DNA of 64,000 nucleotides from contig CM072160.1 of assembly GCA_036850595.1 (NCBI GenBank), positions 9,589,906 to 9,653,905 on the forward strand, read 5' to 3'. Positions within the stretch are counted from its first letter, which is position 1, and each line of letters starts with the position of its first letter. Source of the stretch: Rhyacichthys aspro (taxonomy: Eukaryota > Chordata > Actinopteri > Gobiiformes > Rhyacichthyidae). The notes beneath the pieces were generated by a model. That model made no database searches. It had not been told where the DNA came from and was given only the letters and a program-made list of their open reading frames with translations. Made by a program: the position numbers and the translations under genes. Positions 39,201 through 50,364 of this stretch are shown in pieces.

Positions 39201-41828
39201 ATGATCCCTGAAGGAAATCATTAATTTCAGCCTGTACTTTTTCAACAGGGAAACATTTCCACTTCTCATAAAGAGGATTTATTCAGCCTCCAACAGGCCA
39301 TTACCATCAGTGAGTCCTTCAGCTAATTCCAGATCATCCGTGTAGGATTCAGGCCTAGAACAAATGACAGGAACATGTTTCATTTATTCCTGCTCATTGT
39401 CGGAACAAGTTTTGGATAATTTATTCATAATCATTTCAGACATACCTTGGCAGGCCCACCTGGACATCAAACCGGTTCAGAACATACTCAGTGTCATTTA
39501 CTGTAACAACCACCGAGCGGTTCTGCATCCAGAACTTGTACTCTCGCTCTAGAATTGGTAAAGATGCTCTAAATGAGATAAGAAAACAGACACCAGCGAA
39601 TTCACCTCATGTTTGTTATATGTTTGACACATTGCACCATGTAATTTAGCTCAGGCTAAATGTTGAGCTTCTTAAACACGTAAACACTTGAACATGAGTG
39701 CTTCAAACACTGTAAGTCACTATCAAAGGTGATTTGCTATATCGACCAAATGTGAACAAGCCATAACTCTCACAAAGAAGGGCTTATTTTTGAGAGTTAT
39801 GGGTTTGAATAATGGTCTGAAGTGTTTTTGCAGAGCGCTGTGATGTCACTGGATGAAAGGTGTGGATGACCTTTCAAATACGAAATGTCAGCACTTCATC
39901 ATTTTAATCCATAAGTGCGTGAGTTTTTGAGCCATGGACAAAACATTTTATTTCAGGGTCAATGTAACCTTTACCCTTTGATAATCAAATTATATAATTT
40001 GACCCACCAGTATGAATTAAGCTAATTTGAAATAATTCCCTCTTGGTGTTTCTGAAAATAACCCTCAAATTCCCTGCAGTCACAGTTGTCCCCGGTGCAG
40101 AGGCTTAACGAAACACTGGACAGAGAAGAGACCAGGCACTGCAGTGTTCCTGTGTAATACAGCTTTTTTTCTTTTCTGGAAAAGACACGAGGCTTCTGAA
40201 GAATGATAATGTGTCTGGCAGGACGTCAGCTCATGTCCAAATATCACCTGAGGAACTCTTTATCCTTGGTTGCTTGATAGTAGCTCTCCACCATTAGAGT
40301 GAGAAATGGAGGCTGACTGCGCCTTTCATAGTAAATCCGCCCACCATTTGGAACAAAGCCATATCTGCAGGAAAGTGAAATCTTTTATTTCTTAAATCTT
40401 GAGATCCCCCATGACCACCATTTCAAAGTGTACAGCGCGGGCTGCAAATGAATTATTTAAAAGAGGTGCGATGATGTACCCACAGAGAGCTGGACCTTTT
40501 TAAAACTATAGCGGGATGAAAGGGGCTTTTAGGCTTACCTGTTGACAAGGTAAAGGAAGTTTTGAATCATCCCATAAGCGGTGTCTGTCATCTCTGAAAG
40601 CAGGAGCCCGTTGATGACCCAGTAGGAGTCCCTGTTGGGTGCAGAGGTGCTCACGTTACTGCCAGTACTTGGAACCTGTGGTGGGCTCCTCACCACAGGC
40701 TGAGTGAAGCTGCTCTTCTCTTACTCTGACCTGGTGACACTATTCTAGCTGAGGCAGACAGTTTAAGGACAGGCTCCATTTCTCTCTCACCAATAGTAGA
40801 GTTCCCTGAAGCGTCCTCCAGGCACAATGACAGGATATGGGGTATAAATCTGCGAGTAGAGCTCTGGGTGATCTTTCACACTGTCACGAATCTGTACGAA
40901 AATGCATTAAAGAATCCCAAAGTTATCTGAGGTGAATGATAACGTCAAACATTGCACATGAAACTTAACGCCAATACCTTTTTCCCAAGTAATTTCCAGA
41001 GGTTGTGTATATTTATTGCCCATTCATGTAGTTTTTTGTTTGCTATTTTCTCCAGAAATTTTGGCCTGCACATAAAAACTTTACAAATCATGTCTTTTTT
41101 TATTTGTATTTTTTGTTCTTACTTGTTATGCCAGTCTGATGGTGTCCACGCTTCAAATTCTGTGCCTGGTTTTTCAAAATACACACTGACAAACTCCAGC
41201 AGTTTGTCACGAGGGATGGTCATACTGGGTGAATTATTTGAGAGATTCTGAAACGCTGATAAAATGATGTCTGAAGGAAAAGATTAGTAAGGCTCAGGGA
41301 AATCCAAAAGTCATAAAGAAATACAGCATTAGCCCTACCAGGAGTCTCTTTGAGCTTCATGTCAACAAAGTACTTGTCATCATCATATAGTTTAGCTTGC
41401 TGTATCTGATCCAGGATAGGCCCAGCGCAATAAATTTCACTGCAATGAAGGTAAAATATTAAACCTATTATAGAAGCCATAAATAAAGTGAGTACAAAGT
41501 CCACTTTAAACTAATGTATACCACATAGGCTTATAAACAAGTTTGGGGTAAAATGCATTCAAGAATATTTTTCAGCATAAACTCACATAAAAAAATCGAC
41601 AAGTGTTCAGCTTAACCCTGATAAAATCTTGAAAATTGCCAATTTAAATAACAGCAACACATTAACTTCCAGCAGCTATCATGCACTAGCCTAGTAACAT
41701 GAAATATTTCTTTTTTTTGGAATAAGCTTCTTTTTCCTTTTGACTTACCTGTCACATGGTGGTGGCAGATCTGATTTAGCACAATTCACAAACAAGACTG
41801 ATAAATACAAAAACACTACACATTTCAT
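36216..41828 (-). CDS. treh: Trehalase (alpha,alpha-trehalase, GH37), GPI-anchored
   Basis: It hydrolyses trehalose to two glucose molecules; the vertebrate enzyme sits on the intestinal and renal brush border. Fifteen coding exons on the minus strand: 41749-41828, 41339-41439, 41123-41270, 40978-41065, 40791-40891, 40539-40631, 40248-40364, 39446-39568, 39305-39354, 38611-38811, 38295-38509, 37485-37596, 36796-36908, 36673-36726, 36216-36353. All introns are GT-AG and phases agree, giving 577 aa (human 583). Residues 1-18 are a signal peptide. Family signatures are PGGRFRELYYWDSY (163-176) and QWDYPNAWPP (460-469). Asp319 in ESGWDFSSRW and Glu513 in the EKYD motif fit the known catalytic acid and base of GH37. 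GFGWTNG is at 534-540. The hydrophobic tail (about 560-577) fits a GPI-attachment signal. Signature 1 spans the exon 5/6 junction. The frame is intact, so the enzyme is probably functional. The closely spaced upstream neighbour on the same strand is ddx6. Confidence 0.96.
37411..37430 (+). repeat. Poly(T) run in treh intron 12
   Basis: Twenty consecutive T within the intron between exons 12 and 13. On the minus (sense) strand this is poly(A), possibly a retroposon tail remnant. Confidence 0.85.
37638..37651 (-). promoter_or_regulatory. Candidate CTCF core site in treh intron 11
   Basis: GTGCCATCTGCTGG fits every position of the reverse-complemented CTCF core consensus (CCASYAGRKGGCRS). It lies just outside treh exon 12. 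A similar but imperfect match sits near 38,903 and another near 58,722. Related motifs also occur in dispersed fish repeats, so binding is unproven. Confidence 0.4.
39013..39036 (+). repeat. (TTTG)n simple repeat in treh intron 9
   Basis: Five to six TTTG units in the intron between exons 9 and 10. This is a low-complexity tract. Confidence 0.85.
39761..39802. repeat. Inverted repeat in treh intron 7
   Basis: CCATAACTCTCA (39,761-39,772) and TGAGAGTTATGG (39,791-39,802) are perfect 12-bp complementary arms around an 18-nt spacer. They may be part of a dispersed element, because the surrounding intron has a repeat-like text. No function is inferred. Confidence 0.6.
40675..40699. repeat. Short hairpin in treh intron 5
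   Basis: CCTGTGGTG (40,675-40,683) and CACCACAGG (40,691-40,699) pair perfectly over 9 bp with a 7-nt loop. The intron is only 159 bp, so the structure could influence splicing, or be chance. Confidence 0.5.
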
Positions 41829-41869
41829 CTTGATGGACGGTGTGGACGGTGTGGACTGTGGAGACGATG

Positions 41870-41910
41870 CAATCTAATCCGACAAAGGCTCTAGGTCAGA
41901 GTTTATGCAC
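41870..41910 (-). promoter_or_regulatory. treh: Probable treh core promoter
   Basis: CATAAA on the minus strand (41,902-41,907) lies about 75 bp upstream of the ATG and could act as a weak TATA box or a Cdx-type site. That places transcription start near 41,875 and gives a very short 5' UTR. An AGGTCA half-site lies at 41,893-41,898 (plus), of the kind used by nuclear receptors such as HNF4 in gut genes. This is position-based inference only. Confidence 0.35.
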
Positions 41911-41999
41911 AGTGGTTTAAGAGAAGCAGCTCAATATTGCCACCTAGCTACAACATTTTACATTTACACACAAGAAAAACAAAAAACACTACCAAAAAT

Positions 42000-44916
42000 A
42001 AATTTCAGTGAGCTTTATTTTCAACAAAACTTTCAATCATTTCCAATAATATTCATGGCATGGTTAAACTTAAGTCCCCCTAAAATTAGCTCCACTGAAA
42101 AAAAAAAAAATGCCAATTAGATAATGACCAAATTTCAATAAAATAAAAATATCAACTCAAGATTTAAAGTCTTAATTTGGAGAAATTTTAAACAAGGTGT
42201 TTTCAACTTGAACATTTCATTTGAAACAAAAAGAAAATCCAAATCTAAGGGCATCTTTTTTCCCAGACAAAGTATATCCCTTCCCAAAACTTTGGATCTT
42301 ACTTAATGCCCAAAGGCTCCAACCCTTGTTCAACTGATGCAGCAGTTTTTGAAAGAGGCCCAGCAGGGACTTTTCACATCCTTTTGAAGTATCTGACTTG
42401 CCCGATTTACACACACACAAAAAAACAAACGTGTGTTCGCAAAATATTTTAACCTAATTGTGTGGATGTACAGCTGCATCAGGGCAGCCCAAGCACCAAA
42501 TTAACCACCCAAATGTTTTTTAAAAGACCGTAAAGAATGAGACAATTTAATAGTCCAATTTTCCAATTACTTAGCCAATCAAAAGCGAGATGCTCTTGTC
42601 TCAGTCTTTAAGGTTTTCACTGACAGCCACTAGCAGTCAAGCCTCGTCCCAGATGGAGCACACTACATTGTCAAAAATCAGATTTATAACAAATCTCCTG
42701 TTGTAATTACTGCCAGAAGGCTGACCAGGAAACAGACAGCTGCCATCTGTCTGAAAAGTTGTGATCCCTGTTCACTCACACTGAGCACAAGATTTGGACA
42801 AACAGAATACCCCCCTGCCCCAAACACACCACCCCATCAAAAAAGGCCAAATTATGTAAGATGTGCCAGATATTTAGGGACTGCAGTTGAGAGAACAGGG
42901 ATCTAGGTCCTAACCGATGAGAATTCATTAAGTCAACTTTTCATTATGCAATGATTCTCACTGGTTACAACACAAAGCATCTCACCACAATAAGGGAATT
43001 GCACTTTGCAAAGAAAGGGGTCCAAATGAACTTGACAAGATACCTTAATTTACAAAAACTTAAATCCTGTTGCAGAATGCAACCATTGCCTGGAGAAAAA
43101 AACAGCAGTTTAGAGTTACCCATTTTGTACAAAAGACAGCCTGACCAAGTAGCTTTTCTCCTTAGTAGTTCTCCTTCAAGAACATTCCCCCTTTTGCAAT
43201 TTTAAAAAATAAAGAACTTGCACTTCTTTTATCTGGTTATCAGAAGAGTACAAAAAGCCGTGCAGTCCATTATTGCCTGAACCTATCAATTCTATCTGAA
43301 GAGCGGCCCAACCCGTTCTGGTTGTTTAGGAGAAGCATCTTTTGTTCACTGGTTTGAGTAAAGCCAGTCAAGCTGCAATGCACAAAGAATGAATTCCTGC
43401 TACATTTTAAGTACGATGTTGGTTTCTGACGCATTCAGCTGATATTTTTCAAAGGGGAGAATAAAACTACAGCTCCTTTGCCAATATTTATGAAGTAGCT
43501 GTACTTAAAGCACAAGATTAACGTAACAGTAAATGCATCCTCCCTTCAAAAAAAACAAAAACAATTCTACCGACTCAGCTGCACTGCAGCACTTGTATCT
43601 ACTAAGACAGAATATCATTGGCCTTTCCATGACACACTGAGACTTAAGGTGTTAACAGTGGTCTCAGGTTTTACAAGTTAAGGCTGGTGACAACAGAACT
43701 CAACACTCACTTGCACAAGCTTTACAAAGCAATCTGTCTAAACTGAATACTTGTTAACACTGGTATCAGAAGACTAAAGGGCAATGATTTAAGTGCAGCT
43801 TAAAATAATTGCACCTACCTTCAAATATGAAGGGGTAAAATATTATTTTCAAAAAAAAAATTCATGCAAATGGTCTTTTAGAATATGATCAATTAGGCAT
43901 TTTTTAAAATTATAAATAAAGTCACAGGCCAATATTGCAAAAGAAAAACTGGCAGAAAAGATCTCCAGTGCTAACAAGAAAGGGGGAGAATTTTTTCAGT
44001 TTGTCAGCCAGCCTTTTAAACTTGTTTAAAACAATCTTAAAATTAAAGTATATACACAAGGTGTACAGTGCCCCCCCTATGGGTTGCACATCTCAAAATT
44101 CAGTATGGCCATCAACTAGGAAAGTGAAACAGGGCTTAAAAAGGCTCCCTCAGATCATCTCCACTCAAATAGGAATCCTCATGACAGTGTTGTTGAGAGT
44201 CTGCAGCATGTTCATCTTTAGTGTTCCAATACTGAAGACAAGAGGAAAGATGTGGGTCTTTAAGAGCAACTGGACAGTCTGTCTCTTGGAAAAAAATCCA
44301 GTACCTGTCCAGAAGAATCCAAGTTTGTCCTCATTAAAAAGCCAGACTTGTGTGCATCTAAGCCAGAAGAAATTTTAATCCAACAGACCTCCTTCCTAAT
44401 TGTCTCCATATCTTGAAAAAAGTGGCCCAAGAAAAAAAAATGTTATGAAATTCACCCATGTGGTCAGACATTGCAGTGGCTTGACCATTTTTTTCCCATT
44501 AGGTGAACAAGAGTGAGTAGGATGAGGTGAGACTAATGACATAACAAGGGTTATTACTTTAGAAGTTGAATAGCTTGTTAAGGCACTTGATACAATTTGG
44601 TTAAAATAAAAGTTAGTGAATGGAGGGTTTCGTATCAGGGTCTGTTGGCTGGCTTAATGTCATTGATGGATATGATTAGCCACAATGTGCACAGATTTCA
44701 ACTTGGTCCCATGCTTTCCTCTCAGTGCTCATGTCTTCAGAGTGTGATGGTGCAGCACAGAGCCCTAAAAAGGCAAATGAGTTCTTCCAAAATGCATCCA
44801 TCAAAAAACACATTCCTTATGATGGCATCACAAAAAAAGAAAAGAATGAAAAGTACTGTACATTAAAAAATAAATCCAAGACAGGGGGAGAAAGGGGAAT
44901 GAAGGTGGACTGATCT
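42000..44916 (-). other. ddx6: Probable ddx6 3' UTR exon
   Basis: No coding block. On the minus strand a strong polypyrimidine tract and acceptor (CCTCCTTTTCTTCTACAG) ends at 44,917. A strong donor, GTGAGTAC, begins 7 nt after the ddx6 stop codon, at 45,048. I therefore infer a 132-bp intron in the 3' UTR, followed by a terminal exon running to the poly(A) signal at 42,014. The sequence is AU-rich in the transcript sense, typical of a regulated 3' UTR. Transcript data are needed for the exact end. Confidence 0.5.
42014..42019 (-). terminator. ddx6: Probable ddx6 poly(A) signal
   Basis: AATAAA on the minus strand (TTTATT on plus), within AAAATAAAGCT. It lies at the far end of a gene-free, repeat-poor 2.9-kb stretch downstream of the ddx6 stop and just before the treh promoter. 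Cleavage would fall near 41,990-42,000. It fits the long 3' UTR known for vertebrate DDX6, but nearer alternative sites are possible. Confidence 0.5.
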
Positions 44917-45054
44917 GTAGAAGAAAAGGAGGGATTAGAGCCAAGAATTGTTGTGTTGTGTGTTTTAAATATTAAAAAAGAACCCAATACAAAACTCCTT
45001 TGTCTACCAACATTGTTAATGATTTGTTACAAAATAGAGTTGGTACTCACTGGC

Positions 45055-48000
45055 TCATGGCTTGACTTCTTCCCCACTCTCACTGTGGTACTCTGCCACA
45101 TACAGGCTCTTGTCAATAATGCCAGGGATGGGCTTGATCTCTGTTCCAAGCTGCTCTTCAATGCCCTTCAAGTTGAAGCGATCGTCGTAGGTGATCAGAT
45201 TGATGGCAAGACCCAGGTGTCCAAAACGTCCTGGACAATAAGTCAGCATAAACGTTATTACTCTGTTTGGTATTTGTATATTTTCCTTTTTCCATTTTTA
45301 AACACAATATTGTCTCTTACCAGACCTCCCAATACGATGAAGGTATGTTTCTCCCAGCTTGGGAAAGTCAAAGTTAATAACAACATTCACAGCCTGAATG
45401 TCAATTCCTCTTGTGAAGAGATCTGGTGGAACACATATCAAGTGTATGATAATCTTACAATGAGTAGGAAACTGGTTCTTGTGTTGGCTACTCACCAGTG
45501 CAGACAAGATTGCGACAGAGGCCATTTCTGAAGTCGTGGAACACACGATTGCGATGCTCCTAAAATGTAATAAAATAAAATATAGCGCTACTAATAAACA
45601 TGCTGTTAAGTACATAATAAGCCACATGCACCATGCACTTGAATGTTTGTTTTGCACATTAACAAAAATTAAATTGTGTCATCACCCCTTTCAGTATCAC
45701 TGACATATTGTTGTCTACAAGTGTAACAGTGCTGACCTGTCTCATTTTAGCATGAATGTAGAAACAAGAATAGCCCAGCTGGGAGATCTTCTTGGCAAGC
45801 AGCTCAACTCTTTGAGAGGAGTTGCAGAAGATTATAGACTGGTTGATCTGAAGCTGTAAAAGAAAGCACAAACATAAAACACAAAGCCTACCTAAAATAA
45901 GGGCAAAGAATAGCAGGTCATCCCCAGATTGTTAAATTATCACAGCAACATGCATGGAAGAATAAAGAAGTCAAATAAAATTTACCCTGGAGAACAAGGT
46001 GTTAAGGCAATGGACTTTTTGCCTTTCAGTTACATAAGCGTAATACTGAGTCACACCCTTCAGAGTGAGCTCCTCCATCAAGTTGATCTCGTACGGCTTC
46101 TGCAAATGTGCATTCTACAAGAAAATAAAGTCCAGTTATTCTGCAGCTTTCCCGCAGGTTTAGGGTGATAGGTGTGTCATTCAGGGGAAAGACAACTTAA
46201 AATACCATAAACTTCTGAACACTGAGAGGGAAGGTAGCAGAATATAGCAAAATCTGTCTTTGTTTGGGAAGAAAGCCAAGCAGCTCCTCCATCATCACCA
46301 CAAAGTCCTGTGACAGAAGTTTGTCAGCCTGTTCAGCACAAAGAAAAGATTGAGATGTTATTTATCATAAACAGCTGCAAAAAAGATCAAGCATTTATGC
46401 TACAGCTATGACTGAACAAAGTTAACTGATGTAACTCACTTCATCAAGAACTATCATCTGCACTTGATTGACTTTGGCCACTCCTTTCTTGATGAGGTCC
46501 AAAATTCGCCCAGGGGTTGCAATCACAACATGTACTGTGAAAGTATACACAACAGCTTTGTCTAGTACAAATATAGCTAAACAAAAAAATTGCATTTTAT
46601 CTTCATCGAGCATCTGGAAAACAGTCTTAAGTAAACTTTACCTGTTTCATCAAGCCTCATGATGTCATCACGTAGGTTTGTTCCACCTGTTGTAGCCATT
46701 ACCTTCACTCCACCCATGTGTTTGCTGACCTGGATACATATTTGGCTTACTTGCAGAGCCAGTTCTCTAGTGGGCACTATGACAAATGCTGAAAATAGAT
46801 GCACAAATAGATGCATATGTACTTCATGAACACTTTTCACCTACAAGTAAACGGGGTTAGGAGTTAAGGATAAATAATTTCAGAAATTATAAAATACCAA
46901 ACTAAAATGTGGATTGTATTTGTTACACAGTAACAAACACACATACAGGAAGTGTAAAAAGCAGTCAAGTATTATTTGTCAAATCAAATCCCAATTTGTT
47001 ACAATGTTTACTGCATAGGTAATGTATTACATTATAATATGTTGGAAAATACAGAAATCAAAGTTATTTGGAGCTGGCTACAATGGTAAAAGGCATCAAT
47101 ACTACAGAGCATTTAATACTAACATTATTCGAGTACAAAACAACTGTATTCAGATGCAACGTCATCAAAGTCACTGTTTTTCAAAAGTCAGGCAAGCTAT
47201 AAGATAATTTATTTTTCACAAATAACTCTCTCAGTAAGCTGTGAGTTTCTTATTCCTGAAAAATGTCTCACCTTGTATGCAGTCCTTCTTCAGGTCAATG
47301 CGTTCAAGTAAGGGAATGAGGTAGGCTCCACTCTTCCCCGTGCCATTTTTGGCTCTGGCTAGAATATCTCTTCCCGACAGTGCAATGGGAATGCTTTCCT
47401 CCTACAACAAAAATATCCACATATTCACTAACAGATCTAATTTATTATGCACAACATGTAAGACGAGCAACACTGGCTTAGATTCTGACCAAGGCCATAT
47501 AAACGATAGCCACAGTCTCATAAGCTATGCCCTGGTTTCAAATACAAAAGGACAGGAACTAACTCTTTTTTTATACCGCTATCAAAAGTAGCAATACAAA
47601 ATGTATTGATACATTTTTAGTGTTTTTTTTAAGTGTAGTTTTTCACAAGGTTAAAGGTTAAAATAAAGCTATAGATAGGTGTGTTTGGGATGTAATCTGA
47701 TTTTTAAGATACAGGGGAAGAAAACACCCATCTTTTATAGGATTTCTATGTGAAGTAGAGAGAAATTTATTTGTGGGCACAAATAAGACTGAGATTTTAA
47801 GATATATTCCTTCTGCTCTGAGCAAATGACATGAAATGGGTGTGTTAATAAAACATGAAGCTTGTCTGTCTGCAGGTGAATATACACTTTGACCGTTGTA
47901 CCTGAATTGGAGATGGTTTTTCCCAGCCCATTTCAAATATACCCATAAGCAGCTCCCGCTTTAGGCAGTAGTCTTCAAATTCATTGCCTTTAGTTGCTGT

Positions 48001-48517
48001 CACATCCTGAAAAAAAGAAAATGGCATTTAATAAAATGACTATACATTTATCGTCTAATTAAAAATCTATATCCCTGTCAGTTCTACTATAACAGTAGCG
48101 GTCTTGTTGTGATATAAAAACTAAAGAGATAAGATAATAGCACTTCTAGATTTACACAGGTCCTAATGATACTACACACCGATGTTTTCATCCTCATGTC
48201 TTTTGGAGGCAGTTTCAAATTCTTCTTCCAGTCATCTCCAGGTCTGTAGGTAAATGTACTTATAAATATATATACACAAACAGATTTTATTAAAAAAAAT
48301 AAAAATGGGCTTTTGTATTTTCTTACTTTATGACAGCATTAGTTGTAGTGGCCGGCAGGGAGTTGCCATTGTTAATTGTGCCTTTTATCTGGTTTAGCTG
48401 GGGGCCTCCTCCACCACCACCTCCTGGTGTCCCTGCAGGCTTCCCTGAACCTCGGATCTGTCCATTCTGGTTGGACATGCCCAAAATCACTGGGCTTTCA
48501 GTTCTTGCCGTACTCAT
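45055..48517 (-). CDS. ddx6: ATP-dependent RNA helicase DDX6 (p54/RCK, Dhh1 family)
   Basis: A DEAD-box protein of P-bodies that couples translational repression, decapping and miRNA silencing (partners in the family include CNOT1, 4E-T, EDC3 and PATL1). Twelve coding exons on the minus strand: 48327-48517, 48180-48243, 47902-48006, 47272-47401, 46642-46788, 46440-46534, 46206-46328, 45986-46114, 45737-45853, 45496-45559, 45321-45422, 45055-45230; 480 aa (human 483). Seen in order: a Gly-rich N-terminus (31-38), Q motif FEMGWEKPSPIQ (109-120), motif I AKNGTGKS (137-144), PTREL (169-173), DEAD (243-246, split by the exon 6/7 intron after Glu244), SAT (274-276), TRGID (392-396) and HRIGRSGR (417-424). 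All are intact, so an active helicase is expected. The N-terminal linker and the last residues vary most from mammals. The start MSTARTESPVI matches the vertebrate N-terminus. It is transcribed away from cxcr5 and towards treh. Confidence 0.98.
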
Positions 48518-48886
48518 TACTATTGAACGTCAGTGTACCAAAGACAATGAAACTTGTGACACAACTAAAACAAGTCCACTTTGCTGTGACTCCTTCCAAG
48601 CTTTGAGATTGTCCTGATCAACAATGTTCTGTAAATTGCACCTATTTCTCTTAGCAGGTTCCACAACTAGTTTCTTGTGTGTGTCACAAAACAAATGCTT
48701 CAGTTCAATTTTCAGAAGCCTTCAGACATGTACCAAATTGGGGATTAGCATAGATGTGGCTCGCCAATGCTATCAGACCCATGTATTATGAGGACTCAGC
48801 TAGCAGTGAAGTACTGGCTGACTGTTTTAGCTAGCCATCTTGCAGAGCTTGGCCTTTGCGTCTTCTCAGGTTGTTTTTTTCCAATT
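48518..48886 (-). other. ddx6: ddx6 5' UTR part of exon 2
   Basis: On the minus strand an acceptor TTGTATTTTTCTAG precedes 48,886, and the sequence runs without a splice donor to the ATG at 48,517. It contains an AAGATGGC (YY1-like) motif near 48,836-48,843. The 5' boundary is inferred from the splice signal. Confidence 0.6.
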
Positions 48887-49751
48887 CTAGAAAAATACAA
48901 ACATTATAAAGATACAGCATTAATAAAATTGACTTAATCAACACTGTAAACCATGTTAATCTCAATGCCCTAGACCAAATTTTGACCTCAGAAATCATTC
49001 ATCCACTTATGATGAGCAGGAAACGAAATTGTTTTGACAAAATACAACTTATAAATAAAAGGGATAACTAAAACTAAAAACTGTCAATATACTCTAACGA
49101 CTTATGCATTTCATATTTTGTGGAGTGGCCCATCAACAGTTTCACAACAGGTTACACTCACATCAGACATGACTGTGTGAGCTTTCTTGGCTAAAATAAA
49201 GCCAGATGGCAAATGAAAGCGGACAGCATTACATGGCTATCATTGTAGGGGGCATCGTCACTGTCAAACTATTAAACTATCTACTGTAAATCGAAGCTTA
49301 CTAACCTCGTTATCATGCTGTGTCTACTTTACTTAATATCCAGACTATCTCAACATATGCATGGTTTCGTTCAAGGGTTGATTTTGCTCAATTCAGTTAA
49401 AAATCTTTAGCTTTAGCCCGTTAGCTTCCGACACAAGACTAGCTTACCTCTAAATTTAAAGGTCGACATAAGTAACGGAACTGCATTGATGCAAACTTAA
49501 AACAACATACAGACACTTAGTAAAACTTATCATATTTTATGACAAAAACAAATGATACATTGTAATATCTGATCTCATTTCAAGCTGCAGGCCTGCTCGA
49601 GACTTATGTTGTATCATTGCTAACTAGCACAAAATGGCTAACGATGGTTAAATAACATTCACATACTTCTCCGTGTATAAAAGCATGCAGTATATGTTAA
49701 GGAGTTCAACTTAATTTAGAAGATAAAGATATCGTGAAGTAAGGAAGTTAC

Positions 49752-49860
49752 CTTAAACGTGTGAAATTAGCAGTTCTTTAAGAGGTGTTTGTAAGGTGTT
49801 GCTATTCGGTTTTAGCTGACTACGAAAACCCTTGTCAAACCACTGTTCAAGATGGCTCCC
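49752..49860 (-). other. ddx6: ddx6 non-coding first exon
   Basis: The exon ends at a good donor (AAG|GTAACT at 49,752/49,751) and starts just downstream of a GC box, which fits a vertebrate DDX6 gene with an untranslated first exon. The 5' end is approximate, set by the promoter elements. The intron to exon 2 is about 865 bp. Confidence 0.55.
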
Positions 49861-49881
49861 TTTGTATTTGTACCCGCCCCC
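49848..49881 (-). promoter_or_regulatory. ddx6: ddx6 promoter: GC box plus YY1-like site
   Basis: CCCGCCCCC (49,873-49,881 on plus; GGGGGCGGG in the gene sense) is an Sp-type GC box. CAAGATGGC (49,848-49,856 on plus) matches the YY1 core often found just downstream of housekeeping start sites. No TATA box is apparent. This arrangement fits a broadly expressed gene. Confidence 0.5.
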
Positions 49882-50267
49882 TGCCTACACAATCAGCTGA
49901 TTTCATTTCAAATCATTGTTAAAAATCTTGTTAAACACTCGGGTGTTCGGATCCAACTTTTTTTCCTTGTATCACATTAATACATATAAAATGTGTTTGA
50001 CTGTTTAGTCTTGACAAGAATGTAACGCTTCGCCCTCCAGTCCAACCTAATTAGACAACTTACCTGATTAGGTTAGGTGTGACATTCTTGTTGTAATAGG
50101 CATTTAAAACCATACAAATATTATATGGCTATACTACTCTATGCAGTCCTTGTTTAAAAAATGTCTTAAAACACCCCAGGTCACACAGGACACAATACTG
50201 TGCCCTCTAATTCCTCCCAGACATGGGGGGATGATTCAGATGAGAGTCTAAGAACAAAACCCCAAGA
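49882..50267. other. ddx6-cxcr5 divergent intergenic interval
   Basis: About 0.4 kb between two divergent promoters. It contains an imperfect palindrome (50,014-50,095) described separately and otherwise AT-rich sequence. No gene is seen. Confidence 0.6.
50014..50095. repeat. Imperfect palindrome between divergent promoters
   Basis: ACAAGAATGT (50,015-50,024 region) is repeated in reverse as ACATTCTTGT (50,082-50,091), and CCAACCTAATTAG (about 50,042-50,054) faces CTGATTAGGTTAGG (50,064-50,077). Together they make a long interrupted inverted repeat about 80 bp long. It may be a small hairpin element or a regulatory structure. Confidence 0.6.
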
Positions 50268-50325
50268 CCAATGGCTGTGGGTACTGTGAACTATATAAGA
50301 TCAGAACTAACAGGAAGTACAGTCA
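50268..50325 (+). promoter_or_regulatory. cxcr5: cxcr5 core promoter (CCAAT, TATA, ETS)
   Basis: CCAAT at 50,268-50,272, TATATAAG at 50,292-50,299 and an ETS core AGGAAGT at 50,312-50,318 are correctly ordered and spaced, which predicts a start near 50,320-50,330. The ATG follows about 40 bp later. ETS/PU.1-type sites are common in lymphoid genes; that link is inference. Confidence 0.6.
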
Positions 50326-50364
50326 CACAGCAACAGACTGGGAGCAACACACCGAGAAACCTCA

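Noticed and set aside
40891..41123. Joining treh exon 3 directly to the exon at 40,791-40,891
   Set aside because: It gives an immediate frame break. The missing 88-nt exon at 40,978-41,065 restores both the frame and the expected family length.
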